Below are positions 24,433 through 35,186 of a DNA stretch of 64,000 nucleotides, piece by piece. Made by a program: the position numbers and the translations under genes. Under the pieces are notes generated by a model that worked only from the letters and a program-made list of their open reading frames with translations, was not told the origin of the DNA and did not search any database. Origin of the DNA: Tolypeutes matacus (Eukaryota; Chordata; Mammalia; Cingulata; Chlamyphoridae); NCBI GenBank assembly GCA_026826555.1, contig JAKSZT010053928.1:40060934-40124933 (forward strand). The letters run 5' to 3'. Numbering within the stretch: the stretch's first letter is position 1; each line of letters opens with the position of its first letter.

Positions 24433-24809
24433 GTGGAGCAGATGTGCCTTAAGCAGTTGGGCACCCACCTCCCACATGGGAGGTCCCAGGTTTGGTTCCT
24501 GGTGCCTCCTACAGAAGACAGGCAGACAATGAGCAAAAACAACGAGCAAGACAATAAGCAAACAATGAGCAGACAGCATGCAAACAAACAAAGAAGTGGG
24601 GGGTAGCTGTGACTCAAGCAGCTGGACACTGGCTTCTCACATAGAGGTCCTGGGTTCGGTTCCTGGTCCTTCCTAAAGAAAAAGCAGGCAAGCAGGCAGA
24701 CTGAGAGCAAACAACAAGTAAAAGCATCAAGAAAAAAAAAAAAAAAAAAAAAAGCAACGAGCAAACAGATGAGAGATGAGGGAGCCATCTCAATGGGGGG
24801 AAGCCAATA
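24433..24809 (+). mobile_element. DAS-type SINE, split by a second DAS SINE
   Basis: The head 'ggagcagatgtgcc...ggcacccacctcccaca' and B-box region 'caggtttggttcctgg' are followed by the CAA-rich tail 'gcagacaatgagcaaa'. The tail stops near 24597 where another SINE begins. What reads as its continuation, 'gcaacgagcaaacagatgag...catctcaatgggg', resumes at 24754-24809. This suggests nesting; tandem placement is the alternative. Confidence 0.65.
24598..24753 (+). mobile_element. DAS-type SINE, nested
   Basis: The head 'ggggggtagctgtgactcaa' and B box 'gggttcggttcctgg' are followed by a GCAGGCAAGCAGGC tail and a run of about 22 A. It has a full 5' end and poly(A), and sits inside the 24433 copy. 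Confidence 0.8.
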
Positions 24810-24825
24810 GAACCATTAATTTTTT

Positions 24826-25182
24826 TAAAAGATTTATATTTATTTATTTATCCCCTTCTTGTTGTTTTTGTGCTCACTCTCTGCTCCCTGTGCCCATTTG
24901 CTGTGTGTTCTCTGTATCTGCTTGTCTTCTCTTTAGGAGAACCGATCATGGGACCTCCAATGTTGGAGAGAAGCACTCAATCGCTTGAGTCACCTCAGCT
25001 CCCTGGTTTGTTTTGTCTCTCATTGTCTCTCCTCTTTGTCTATTTTTGTTGTGCGAGCTCTCCACTCGGGCCAGCTCACCGCGCAGGCCAACTTGCCTTC
25101 ACCAGGAGGCTCTGGGAAATGAACCCGGGACCTCCTATATGGTGAACAGGGGCCCAATCACTTGAGCCACATCCGCTCCCCA
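24826..25182 (-). mobile_element. DAS-III-type dimeric SINE, long form
   Basis: Read on the minus strand, it starts at 'ggggagcggatgtggctcaa' with B box 'cccgggttcatttccc'. A middle section follows with 'aaggcaagttggcc', then a second module, and it ends in AAATAAATA and A-rich sequence. A near-perfect duplication flanks it: 'gaaccattaattttt' (24810-24824) and 'gaacaattaattttt' (25183-25197). It is the regular long form, to compare with the minisatellite-bearing copy at 23555. Confidence 0.85.
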
Positions 25183-25599
25183 GAACAATTAATTTTTGAG
25201 TGCTGGAATGGCATGCATGGCATACTAGTTTCCACTTCTGAGAAATGTCACCCTTATTGTCTGGCTCTATCAAGGCTCCAAAATGACATCACGGGCACTA
25301 GGGTCTGCTGCCATGGGCATAGACAGAATAGTTCTAACTATATGAGCATGTTTTTAGAAACCTAATGCCTAGCCTGCTCATGCCTAGCCCTGTTGGGCAT
25401 GAAATTTTCATCAGTACTGCTCTTTAGGATTAAGGATCAGGATTAAGAAACTGAGATGGGAATTATGATAGACAATATCAAAGTTAACATGCCTCATGAA
25501 GAAGTCACAGGAATTAGTGACAGCTTGAGAGGCACATTGAAAGGATATTCTAAGACAAGTCTGTGCTGGTTCTGACCTGCTTTTTTCACTAGAAAGGCA
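25183..25599. other. Unassigned non-coding DNA
   Basis: No gene or repeat recognised. Short overlapping open frames on both strands only. Confidence 0.45.
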
Positions 25600-25895
25600 G
25601 TACAAAATACAAGGCAGTGATTGAGAAGGTAGCCTTCTAATCCTGACTTTGCCCCTTGGCACACTGTCAGGTTAGACAGATTTGTTAACTACTTTAGGTA
25701 TCAGTTTTCTCACCTGTAAAAAGGAGATGAATAATACCTACCATTCAGAATGGCTTACAGGAAACTTATATAAGTATATGTGTGTGTGTATGTGTGTATA
25801 TATCCACATATAAATATATATGCAGTCATATGCATACAGTAATTCTCACATAGTAATTTCTCAACAAATGTGAGATGTTATTAGCAATTATTATC
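25600..25895 (+). mobile_element. MIR SINE with internal TG/TA repeat
   Basis: MIR-like blocks: 'gcagtgattgagaaggtagcc', 'tcagttttctcacctgtaaaaaggagatgaataatacctacc', and the 3' part 'cacatagtaatttctcaacaaatg'. A TATG/TATA microsatellite (about 25774-25830) expanded inside it. Confidence 0.65.
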
Positions 25896-25917
25896 CCATC
25901 GCCCCAATCAAAGCTCT

Positions 25918-26522
25918 TGTATTGGTCAGCCAAAGGGATGCTGATACAAAATACCAGAAAACTGTTGACTTTTATAAAGGGTATTTATTTGGGGTAGAAG
26001 CTTACAGTTACCAGGCCATAAAGCCCAAGTAACTTCCCTCACCAAAGTCTGTTGCCACGTGTTGGAACAAGATGGCTGCAAGTGTTCTGCAAGGGTTCAG
26101 GCTTCCTGGGATCCTCTCTTCCTGGGGCTCGTTTCTCTCCAGGCTCAGCTGCTCTGCTCTTTCCACAAGTCCAGCTGTAGACTATCAGGCAAATGGCTCA
26201 TCTCTCTTCCTCCACCGTTTCTAACAGAGCCTTCTCTCCTTCCTCACCTATCTGCTTCTCTGTGTGTTTACTTCCCAAGGCTCCAATATAAAAATTCCCA
26301 CCTGTTTTCTCTGCAGTGTGTTTTCTCTGTGAGTCCCCACAGCGGGGACTCAACTTCGTACTGACATGGCCCAATCAAAGGCCTAGTCATAATTTAATCA
26401 AGTAAAAATGAAACCTCTGAATTCAAAACAATCTAAGGGTATCACTAGCCCAGATGAACAGACTAGTTTACAAACATAATCAGTATTTCTTTTTGGAATT
26501 CATCAATAATATCAAACTGCCA
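25918..26522 (-). mobile_element. Solo LTR of the provirus family
   Basis: Same family and orientation as the paired LTRs at 55215 and 58034. Shared blocks are 'tgtattggtcagcc', 'gatgctgatacaaaatacc', 'cttttataaagggtatttat', 'aagcttacagttaccaggcc', 'gcaagggttcaggcttcctgg' and the end 'aataatatcaaactgcca'. Internal virus sequence is absent. A matching 5-bp target duplication is not obvious; the last bases have diverged. Confidence 0.85.
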
Positions 26523-26539
26523 TGGCCCTCAAGCATATG

Positions 26540-26890
26540 AGTTAGCTTTGGCTGAGTAACAAACTACAACAAACTATGGACTAGTTAGTGGCTTAAATCA
26601 AAATTGTTAACCAGTTCATGAGCTGGCTGGCAGTTCTGTGGATACGTGACAGGCTTTTCTGGGCTAAGCTGGGTCTACTCTTTTATCTTTGGTCAGCTGG
26701 CAGGTTATCTAGGGACTGGCATTCATCTAGGGTAACAGTGGTTACTGGTTTCCATGTCTCTCATTATCCAACTGTCTAGTTTAAGCTTGTTCACTAGATA
26801 AAGGGAGATCCCAAAAGGGTTGATGGAAGTGGGCAAAACCTCTTGAAACCTAGGTGAGACAGTATCACTTCATACAAACTAGCTCCTTCT
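26540..26890 (-). mobile_element. Ancient dispersed repeat (LTR-type?), family uncertain
   Basis: The start 'gctgagtaacaaactac...actagttagtggcttaaa', followed by 'gctgggtctactc' and 'tggtcagctggcagg', resembles a common mammalian repeat, read antisense, whose plus form ends 'gccactaagttttgggg...ttgttatgcagc'. I cannot place the family with confidence. Confidence 0.45.
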
Positions 26891-28382
26891 CTCCTGATGC
26901 CATCTTTGATTAATTTTTAGCCTTGAGATGTCCCCTAGTTTATTCTGGTTTTCATCAGCTTTATAACAGATGCCTAGGCATATCTAATAAAATATAACAT
27001 GTAATCCTCACACCTAGTAGCATCAACAAAAAAATCATGCATAAAAGATCCCTAGCATAACAAAATCATAGATTACAGGTCTCCACTGAACTCTCAAAAT
27101 TTCTTATCTATTTCTTTTTCTTCATTACAGTATAATTGCCTATTTATACTCATGGCATAACAAATTGCTGGAAGACAAGGATTCAGTTTTATTCTCTCTG
27201 TATGCCCACTGCCAAGCACATTTTCTCTGCACAACAGAATTCTGTTAACTAAATACCATCAGAACCTATATGCAGTAAGAGAGAGAGATGAGTTTGGCCA
27301 GAAATTATCAAGGAAGATGCTAAGATTAGAGGTAGACTTAAAAAAAAAAAAAAAAAAAAGTCTGGAAAGGAATTGTATTCCTATTAAGAGTTTTAGTGAG
27401 CATTACAGTGTGAAGTCAGCCTAGAGTCAGGACCAGGCAATATGTGTTAAATAACCACAGATGACTCACTTATTTGGCTGGAGCAGCCTGTTCCTAGAGC
27501 ACTAACAGGCGTTGAGGCTAGACACAAAGTCAGGAAAAGACTCCAAAACAGCCTCAGGTTGAAGAACCTAGTTTAAGTCTATTAATTATTTAGTTAATTA
27601 ACAATGAATGATAATTAACATATTAATTAAATAATGAGAGATAATTAAGCCATTAACCCTCATTTCCCATTAGGCTTATCAGACTAGTTAGTCTTTACCT
27701 GCATAAACAAGGACATGAACAAATCTGACCAAGGTAATTATGCTTTGAAGAAGGAAAGTGACATTGATGAAAAAAGTAAGGGGATAGTGTCTGTTTGGAA
27801 TCGTCAAGTTTCTGTGCATTACCAAAGTAATTAGGAATACCTGAGAAACTCAAGGACTTGAATGTGGATGATTAAAGAAAGGGAAATCATAGATCATGTA
27901 GATCCATCATGTTGGAGTCCTTCACTGACAGTCTTCGAGACACAGATACAAAGTTTGTAGGGATCTTAATGAACCAACCTTGGACATGGTGCACAAAAAC
28001 TCTACCTGTATTTCATTGGCCAGAACCCAGTTGCAACTTCTCAACTTAATGCAAGGGGCTGGGAAAGTTTACCTCATTTGGCTCACCCAGGTTTTATTAC
28101 TTAAAACATTACATAAAAAGTTGCAACATATAACTTGACTGTATTAGGTACATACAGTTTCTAATATACATGGCCCAGTGTAACAGCTGGCAAAGTATGT
28201 TCTACACATTTAATATGCACACACACATAATCTGGCATTTATGACTTTGACTGCCTCAGCTGGAACTTCTAATCAGTAAGTCACCAGTTAGAGGTGGGAA
28301 AAATGGCACTGCTAATGAGTCCTAAGAGATAAAGGAAGATGAGTGTCAGGAAAAGGTAAAATAGCAATTTGCAAATTTAAGC
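26891..28382. other. Unassigned non-coding DNA
   Basis: L2-like hints occur at 27.17-27.25 kb. A 20-A run lies at 27340-27359. A very AT-rich stretch with many TTAATTA/TAAT words lies at about 27578-27656. No gene. Confidence 0.4.
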
Positions 28383-28507
28383 ATGAGTTCAAATCACTTG
28401 AGGGTTTTTTTTAAAACATACCAATACCAGAGCCCTATCCAAGGGAGTCTAATTCATTTTGAGAAGCTCCCTGAGGTCATTAAGGGTATAAACTTTGAGA
28501 AACACTG
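28383..28507 (-). mobile_element. MER5A-like hAT element
   Basis: Antisense MER5A: 'gagttcaaatcacttgaggg' with 'taccaataccagagccctatc' and the end 'aaactttgagaaacactgctc' (family end: cactttgagaaccactg). Diverged. Confidence 0.6.
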
Positions 28508-28694
28508 CTCTAGGCCCTTCTACACTTGCATGATTCATGGAATGTGATCCCTATTTCTTCCACATCTGTTGCTGCAGCCATTATCATGCTAATGGAAATG
28601 ACCAATCTAAAATTTGCTCAGCTGCTTGAAGGCAATCTGATCACTGACGTCATAAATCCGTAGTTTATTTCCCCATTATTTTGCTTTACTCTTG

Positions 28695-28925
28695 CTTTAG
28701 TTTCCTAGGCTGCTCAAAGCAGATGCCATGAAATGGATTGACTTTAAACAATGGGAATTTATTAATTTGAGGACATGAGAATATCCAAATCAAGACATCA
28801 TCAAGGCAGAGTTCGGCTGTCAGCAATCCTTGGCTCCTCTGCCACATGACAAGGCACATGGCAGCATCTATTGGGCTCTCCCTTCTCTTATGGGTTTTGT
28901 TGATTACAGCTTCATGCTTCTTTGG

Positions 28926-28969
<44 letters not shown>

Positions 28970-29151
28970 GTATTTATTCCCTTTATAAAATACTCTAGTA
29001 ATAGGATTACGTCCCATCCTGAGTGAGATGGGTCACACCTTGACTGAAGAATCCTCACTGTAAGACCTACTTACAATGGGTTTGCACCCAACAGGGATGG
29101 ATTAGATTTAAGAACATGTTCTTCTGAGGTACATACAGTTTCTAATATACA
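28695..29151 (-). mobile_element. MaLR/ERVL-like LTR with (TC)n
   Basis: Same family as the LTR at 16877. Shared blocks: 'tttagtttcctaggctgctc', 'tgggaatttattaa', 'aaatcaagacatcatcaaggcag', 'ctgccacatgacaagg', 'tattccctttataaaatactctagtaataggatta', 'catcctgagtgagatgggtcacac', 'acaatgggtttgcac'. A (TC)n tract of about 45 bp (28925-28969) has grown inside. The element ends near the 25-bp repeat described in the findings. Confidence 0.75.
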
Positions 29152-29764
29152 CAACTCGGGAAACCAAGTGTACATTTATCTTAGAGGAACAATTTGAAAG
29201 AGAACCTGAGACACATGAAGTTTATATCAAGGGCCTACTCTATCTAATGCATAGAATTTTCCTATTACAATATATATTTTCTTTTCTGCCAAAAGTAATA
29301 AATATTTTGTTCAAGCTCTTTAGGATTATCAGTTTTGTTTTTGGCAAATAGCAAAAGAGGAAAAAGCAATCATCTTACAGCATTTGGAAGAAAGGGAATG
29401 GGACAGTTAGAAAAATCAAGATTCCTTTAGTTGCCAGGCAGGAGTTAAGGATGCAGATCCATGCCATTGAGTGACTACTCATCTTTAGATCACCAACAGA
29501 TTCATTAGCATAGGTCATTCAATCTGTCATACAGAGTAACTGTTGCATCATAGTAACTGAGCATAACTTAATTTTCCCATTTTCTCTTTAGCCTGATTGC
29601 CTGCTTTATAATTTCACAGTTTTGGGATTTTGTTTTGCTTTCAACAACCCAAGACACTTTTCCCCCTCAAACATGTCCTTATTCACAGAAATTTCTTAAC
29701 TGGTACCCCAGTCTTTCACCCCTTTAATATATGTTGTACATAAAACCAGAGCAGCATTTCTAAA
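29152..29764. other. Unassigned non-coding DNA
   Basis: No gene or confident repeat. Confidence 0.45.
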
Positions 29765-29880
29765 GCTGGCCTGCAGTTTTCCACTCCTCTACTCAAAATT
29801 TTCATGGCTTCCTCCTCCCTAAAAGTAAAATACCAAGCTCTTAGCCTTCCACTTAACATCTATAAACTAGGACACTAAGC
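29765..29880 (+). mobile_element. L2 LINE fragment
   Basis: 'ctcctctactcaaaattttcatggcttcctcctccctaaaagtaaaat' matches the L2 block 'ctcaaaaccctccaatggctccc...agtaaaa'. L2 may continue to about 30.2 kb in degraded form. Confidence 0.6.
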
Positions 29881-30689
29881 TTATCATTGTCTAAATGATA
29901 AACTTATCATTGCCAAACAGGTTGATCTATCCTCACACATGCCTTTCTCAGCCTTTCCTTATTGATTTTATAAGTGGTGCAGCTCTTTTCTCTTCTCTTG
30001 TCTTGCTCCTACCAAACCTAGAGACCTACACACACAGTAGATTTCTTACTAAATCAGGGCAACCTCATGAACCAAACATTAGTGCATGGGCATTTGCCAC
30101 CCACCCTCCTGTTTCTGTCTTGTTGCAAAGTTCTAAAAAGCAATCTGCCTTGTTTCTACAAGTTATTCCCACAAAGTATCCCAGTTCCCATTAATCTTCC
30201 AGAACAAAGATTAGAGTCCTGATGCTGAGCGTCGGTGCATTACCTGAGGCCATTTTACCTGCTGCTCCCTAACTTTCCTGCCACTGATTGCCAACCAGCT
30301 AGTCTAGGAAGATGAATGCTCTTTGATTTTGAGGGCAGCATCCTACCCCACTGTTGGTCATCCGTTACTCCATGTAGGAAATGCTGATGCCAGAAACTTC
30401 TCTGATTAATAACCCTCTACTACAGGTCACCATTTAGTGGAAACAGAGCTGTGGTAGGATCTGCTTTGAGACTGGTGTCTGGGGCAAATGGGGGTAGTAG
30501 AATTTCTTAGAAATGGTGTATACATGAGGTAAGGTATAGGAGTTCAGACCTAGATAGTATTCGTGGGAGGAAGCATGGCAACTGGGATAAAACAAGCATG
30601 ATGTTAAAAAGGAAAATATGAATACTGGATTTTGGAATTAAGGCTGAAGAAAGAAGCAGTGCCAAAATAGCAGTAGCAGAGCTACCATG
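29881..30689. other. Unassigned non-coding DNA
   Basis: C/T-rich first part is possibly more L2. No gene recognised. Confidence 0.4.
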
Positions 30690-30925
30690 TTTTTGAGGGC
30701 TTGCTCAATAAGTGCCTTAAAACAGGCACTTCTAAGCTTTTTAACTGCATTAATTCACTTAATAATTAAAGACATTTAGTGAGGGAGGCTATATTAATAG
30801 ACATTTTATAGATGAGAAAAGGGACCCACAGAGAGGTTATATAAGTTGCTCAAGTCCTTACAGTTAGTAAATGGCAGAGCTAGAGTTTCAAACAAGGTAG
30901 TTTAATCCCAGAAGCTTCATTCTTG
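30690..30925 (-). mobile_element. MIR SINE
   Basis: Antisense MIR: 'attttatagatgagaaaagggacccacagagaggttatataagttgctcaagtccttacagttagtaaatggcagagctagagtttcaaac'. This is the classic reversed MIR order: CORE, then tRNA-like end. Confidence 0.8.
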
Positions 30926-31744
30926 AACACTATATGATATTGCTGATACATGGGAGTATGATTTCTCAGTTTTATTTAGGACACAACTTGGCAATATCAT
31001 GCATATCATGGAGATTTCCATGATGCCTATTCCTGCTGTGCCTATTAAATAGTAAATAACGATTATCTGATGAATCAGCTAACATTTTAAAGCAAAGCTT
31101 TACTTTAGCTCTATTAAGTTGTTTTTATTTTGAAGTGGAGAGAGTGCATAGCTGCCTCTTCTTAAGAGATCTTTCTGACTACCCGAATCCACAGTTTCAT
31201 GACAAGAACGAATTAGGCAATAGAGAAGGCAAAAGAAGATATTGAAGGTGTAATATCTTAGAGAATTTTAAGATTTTTGAAAAAAGCTGAGGTTGCCAAA
31301 GTGTTTGTTGGCCCCTTGAGCTAGGAGGAGCCCACATAGTGATGTCTACGAGGATGATTTCCAGCCGAAGGTAGATGTGCAATGAACCAAACTGGAGCGA
31401 ATATCACTGCAGCGCTTCTCATTGTCCTACCCTGGACAATACCTGGAAGAGAGAGTCAAGCAAGACAGAGGAGAAGAGAATGGTCACGGGAGAGAGTAAA
31501 GTGTTTGGGAGCATCTCAGTCCTAATAAGACCCTGTTTGAATCATATTTGAGTCTACCTTGGGATTAATTCCTCACTTACACTGGGCATCTATGAGAGAT
31601 AATGTAGAAGTTCCAAAGACTAAGAAATCACCCAGCTTCTTCTCTTTTTTTCACACTGATAGAGAAAGAAGGTATTTTTTGTTTGAGCAGGGACTCTCAT
31701 CATTAGACTTTAACCAAGGACACCAATTTAGATTGTTATGCCTC
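30926..31744. other. Unassigned non-coding DNA
   Basis: No gene or confident repeat. Confidence 0.4.
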
Positions 31745-31955
31745 TGATACTATGTCAGGAGCTTTATGTAAGATGTCTCATTTAATTCAACAATCTGCAA
31801 AGCTGAAATGATCATTTCCCATTTTTGGTGGGGAGAAAACTGAGGCTCAGAAAGATTGCTATGTGTTCTAAGGTTTCACATTCTGGTATGTGACAAAGCA
31901 AAACTTTGAACTCAACACTGTCTGTCCAAGTTCTGTGTTCTTTCTACTAAACCTT
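31745..31955 (-). mobile_element. MIR SINE
   Basis: Antisense MIR: 'gtcaggagctttatgtaagatgtctcatttaattc', 'gaaaactgaggctcagaaagattgc', 'gttctttctactaaacc'. Confidence 0.75.
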
Positions 31956-32494
31956 GCTTCTTTTCACTTTGAGAAAGGAAGGATTGTCTTTTTTCCCATA
32001 TGCAAATCAAGTTTATTCTTGTTGTAAACAGGTTAAATTGCTAGAGAGGAAAAAGAGTGAAGCAGAAAGAATGCTCTTCTGATTAGGGAGGGTGAAAAGT
32101 TGTAGGAAGAAGTTAGCATCTCTATGAAAAGATCTTCTAGTTATCAGTTTCTTCTGCTTTGCAGAAAGAAACAAAGGCAGTCATAACCTACCCACTAAGG
32201 CAATCCTTGTCACAGATTCAAATGATCTGGGTAGAATTCATGAATAATAAATGTGTGTGCACCTGTATGCATGTACGTTTATATGTCTCTGAGAGAGAAG
32301 GACAATGACAAAGGCACATATGCAGAGAAAGTGAGAGGGAATAAAAGGGTGAAAGTGCAGAGCTAATTATTCTCATACACAGGCTTGGATTTCAGAGCTT
32401 TCTGGGTACTGGATCTTTGGTATGGGTCAAATTGCCTGACCTTTGAAAAGAGCTTGGATTTATGGGCTAGGTAAAGGGAAGATACTTGATATAT
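31956..32494. other. Unassigned non-coding DNA
   Basis: No gene or confident repeat. Confidence 0.4.
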
Positions 32495-32690
32495 ACTGAA
32501 CATCTATTCTGCTCAGCACTGTGTTAGCCATCCAACAGTGTCAGAATGTTTATGCCTATTTTACATATGAAGAAACTGCCATTCAGAAAAATTAGAATGT
32601 TTCCCCAAAGTCAGACAGCCAGGCAGTAGCAGAGCCAGGATTTAAATTCGTGTCTGCCTGATTCTAAAGTCCATCCTTTCCATGTAGGAC
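32495..32690 (-). mobile_element. MIR SINE
   Basis: Antisense MIR: 'ctgctcagcactgtgttagcc', 'ctattttacatatgaagaaactgccattcagaaaa', 'cagacagccaggcagtagcagagccaggatttaaat'. Confidence 0.8.
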
Positions 32691-33974
32691 ACTTTAAGAT
32701 ATACCTTAATCATTTTAACAAGACCAAACTATTCAAACCACTCATGCTAAATGACTAAAGCAATCTCCTATTTACTGATTTTGTCTCTAATATTTTTATG
32801 CTTCAATCCGTCCATTTTATTTTTCAAACTTTAATTGCTCCCAATTCTCCAAAATATAAAATTGAAAGTTTCCAATCTGGTTTCACCACAGCAACCTCAT
32901 TGTCTGCCATTACTTATCACCAGGAACCTCCTACCTCAGCTGAGCTCTGAAACTGTCTGTTGAGCACAGAGCACACATCATATTCCTTCCACCGAATGCT
33001 TGTTCTTGCTGGGCCCACCATCTGGGTTATCTTTCCCTTCCTCTCTCTCACCTTCAAGTTCAGATGATTATCCCTGACTTTGACATTTATAACCTTCACT
33101 TTTTATAAGTATATATGTAATATGTATATGTATATGTACATATTTATTCTGCAAGCTGACTACCCATTCATAAAGACAGTAATTCTGTTTCACATTTCAG
33201 GTGAATTTATTAAAAAAGCTTTTTGAGAATCAATCAGGTGCTACACCCTATGGTGGATGCTTTACACAAAGAGATGCAAAGATATGGTGTCTGCCTACAA
33301 GATTCACCCATATATTTAGCCCAAACAGTGCCTAGGGCCATGGATGTCATAAAGTAAGTGCTCAGGCAACACACAGGGGAAAGAGTAGTAGAAATAACAT
33401 CAAGAATGACCTTCCGTTCTGAATTGTCTCCAAGCTGTTTCATATATTTTGAAATGCTCAGATCATATAGGCCATCAAAGCTGCTCAGCTAATTGCAGCT
33501 TTGGCTCATTAGTTTCTCTATATAATACTCCATTCTGTGGCACAGGTTTTCATAAAGTTTAATGGGTTAACATTATTAAACTTCTCCACGGTATGCTTCT
33601 GCTCAGATGGGCTTGAACAGCAATTTGCTTTCTAAATGTAAGTTAGACTCCAGCAAGTCCCTCCCTCTCCTTTTCTTCCCCCACCCTCTTTGCCATTAGG
33701 AGGGACATTTACCTAAAGAGATCCATCAACACCCAAAAGGACTCTAACCACACCAACAGCAACAACGTCCTGAGAGCGCTCAGTTTTTAACATTCATGAG
33801 TGTTACTGAGAGTCATAATGGATTCTAAGGCTTAGATAAACCCAAGCTTAATTTGCGCTTTTTGTTACATTTGAGGAAACTCAAGTTAATAGTCCTGTCG
33901 TTTCCTGATCAAGTTCTTTCACTTCAATGACTGATTACATGCTTCATTCCAGGACACCTCTGCAAAACTAAGAG
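32691..33974. other. Unassigned non-coding DNA
   Basis: No gene recognised. A TATATG/TATG-rich stretch lies near 33105-33140. Confidence 0.4.
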
Positions 33975-34385
33975 TAATGGAGCTCTGGCTTCTCTCCTCC
34001 CCTGCCAGGGGTGGGGATTGACTTTCCAGAGTGCCCGACAATCTAATCTGTGTGGGCAGAAAGTGTCTGCAGTTGCCCTAGAGGCTAAGGGAGTACTGTC
34101 CCTTCTGCCCTTTAGAGGGTGGGGATGGACCCACAGGTACCCAACAAACTAGTCTGTGCAGCTGAAAGCACCTGCAGTTGCCAGGGGAAGCTGAGGAAAC
34201 ACAGCTCCCCTCCTATCCTATTGGGGGGCAGGGATGGAGCTACAGGTATCCGAGTATCCAGTCTGTGGGGGCTGTAAGTGCCTGCAATTGCCCAGAGAGG
34301 CTGTGAAAACACCATGCCCTATGGGGAAATGGGGATGGAGCCCCAGGCACTCAACAAACCAGTCCCTGCAGGACAAAACACTTCC
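33975..34385 (+). repeat. Tandem array of about 106-bp units, 3.5-4 copies
   Basis: Units begin near 34009, 34115, 34223 and 34323 with 'gggtggggatgg'-type sequence. Each carries in the same order 'ccaacaaactagtctgtg', 'aagtgcctgcagttgcc', 'gaggctgaggaaacac' and 'ctccc..ctatcc', with substitutions. A partial unit precedes the first and the last is truncated. Units look about 70-80% alike by eye, so the array is old or not homogenised. The parallel open frames across it follow the repeat and are not genes. I do not recognise the unit as a known family. Confidence 0.85.
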
Positions 34386-35186
34386 AATATCAAAAGTTTT
34401 ACTAAAGGACATTTTCCCTCCTTTTACATTTTAGGGAAATAAAAGTCTTCTGGAAATAAATTTTTATTGAGGTTAATTTCAAAGAGTCCCAGCTCAATGT
34501 ATACATTTGTTAGTAAATCAAGATATAATAACACCATGTAGCTTCAGTCATTTAAGGATGGGGGAAATTGTGTGTACACACATGAGTCTGTCATTATTCT
34601 CCATTTTACAAATAAGGAAAAGGAAGTTTATGTCAGCTAAACTTAATTTGCCTAAGATTCCACAGATAAAAAGGGGTTGAGATGTAATTCAACCCATGGT
34701 CTTCCATGTGGCCTCTCAAACAATTTGTTTTTTTCTTTTCTTTCCCAAACTGACTACCATATTCTGCTTTAATTAGGAAGTGAGACCCATTTTCATTTCC
34801 TCTTGTCTCTCAATGTGATTTTCCTTTTATTACCTTCCAAAAATCATCTGCAATCATTTTTTAAGAATTGAATTCTAGGAATTGAGTGTTGATGCTGGAG
34901 TAGAAAAAGTTGAAATATGCAATTCAGCAGAACTGGCAGCACTTTAATAGAAACAGATACCTGCTGCGTTCCAGAGGTTCGGACCCTGAGGGAAGGAAGC
35001 ATTTAATACTCAAACACCTATTCTCTGTTCTGTTTTGTGGTCAAGATGCATAGAGGAAAAAGATCTAATTTGTGACAATTATAAGTATGATGTTGGTGGA
35101 CAGCTACATCTGTCCACCAACTTAGTTTATTCATTTTGATTTGTAAGATTTGTAAGATTTGATTTGTAAAATTTGTAAAATGATAA
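34386..35186. other. Unassigned DNA with a MIR-like patch
   Basis: At about 34590-34715 the text 'ccattttacaaataaggaaaaggaag...attccacagataaaaaggggttgagatgtaattcaaccca' reads as antisense MIR (weak). At 35139-35183 'gatttgtaa' repeats about five times. Nothing else is recognised. Confidence 0.5.

Noticed and set aside
24361..24788. Frames of 76 and 123 codons on the minus strand with hydrophobic Cys/Leu-rich runs
   Set aside because: They are antisense readings of SINE CAA-rich tails and poly(A) (giving poly-Phe); no independent support.
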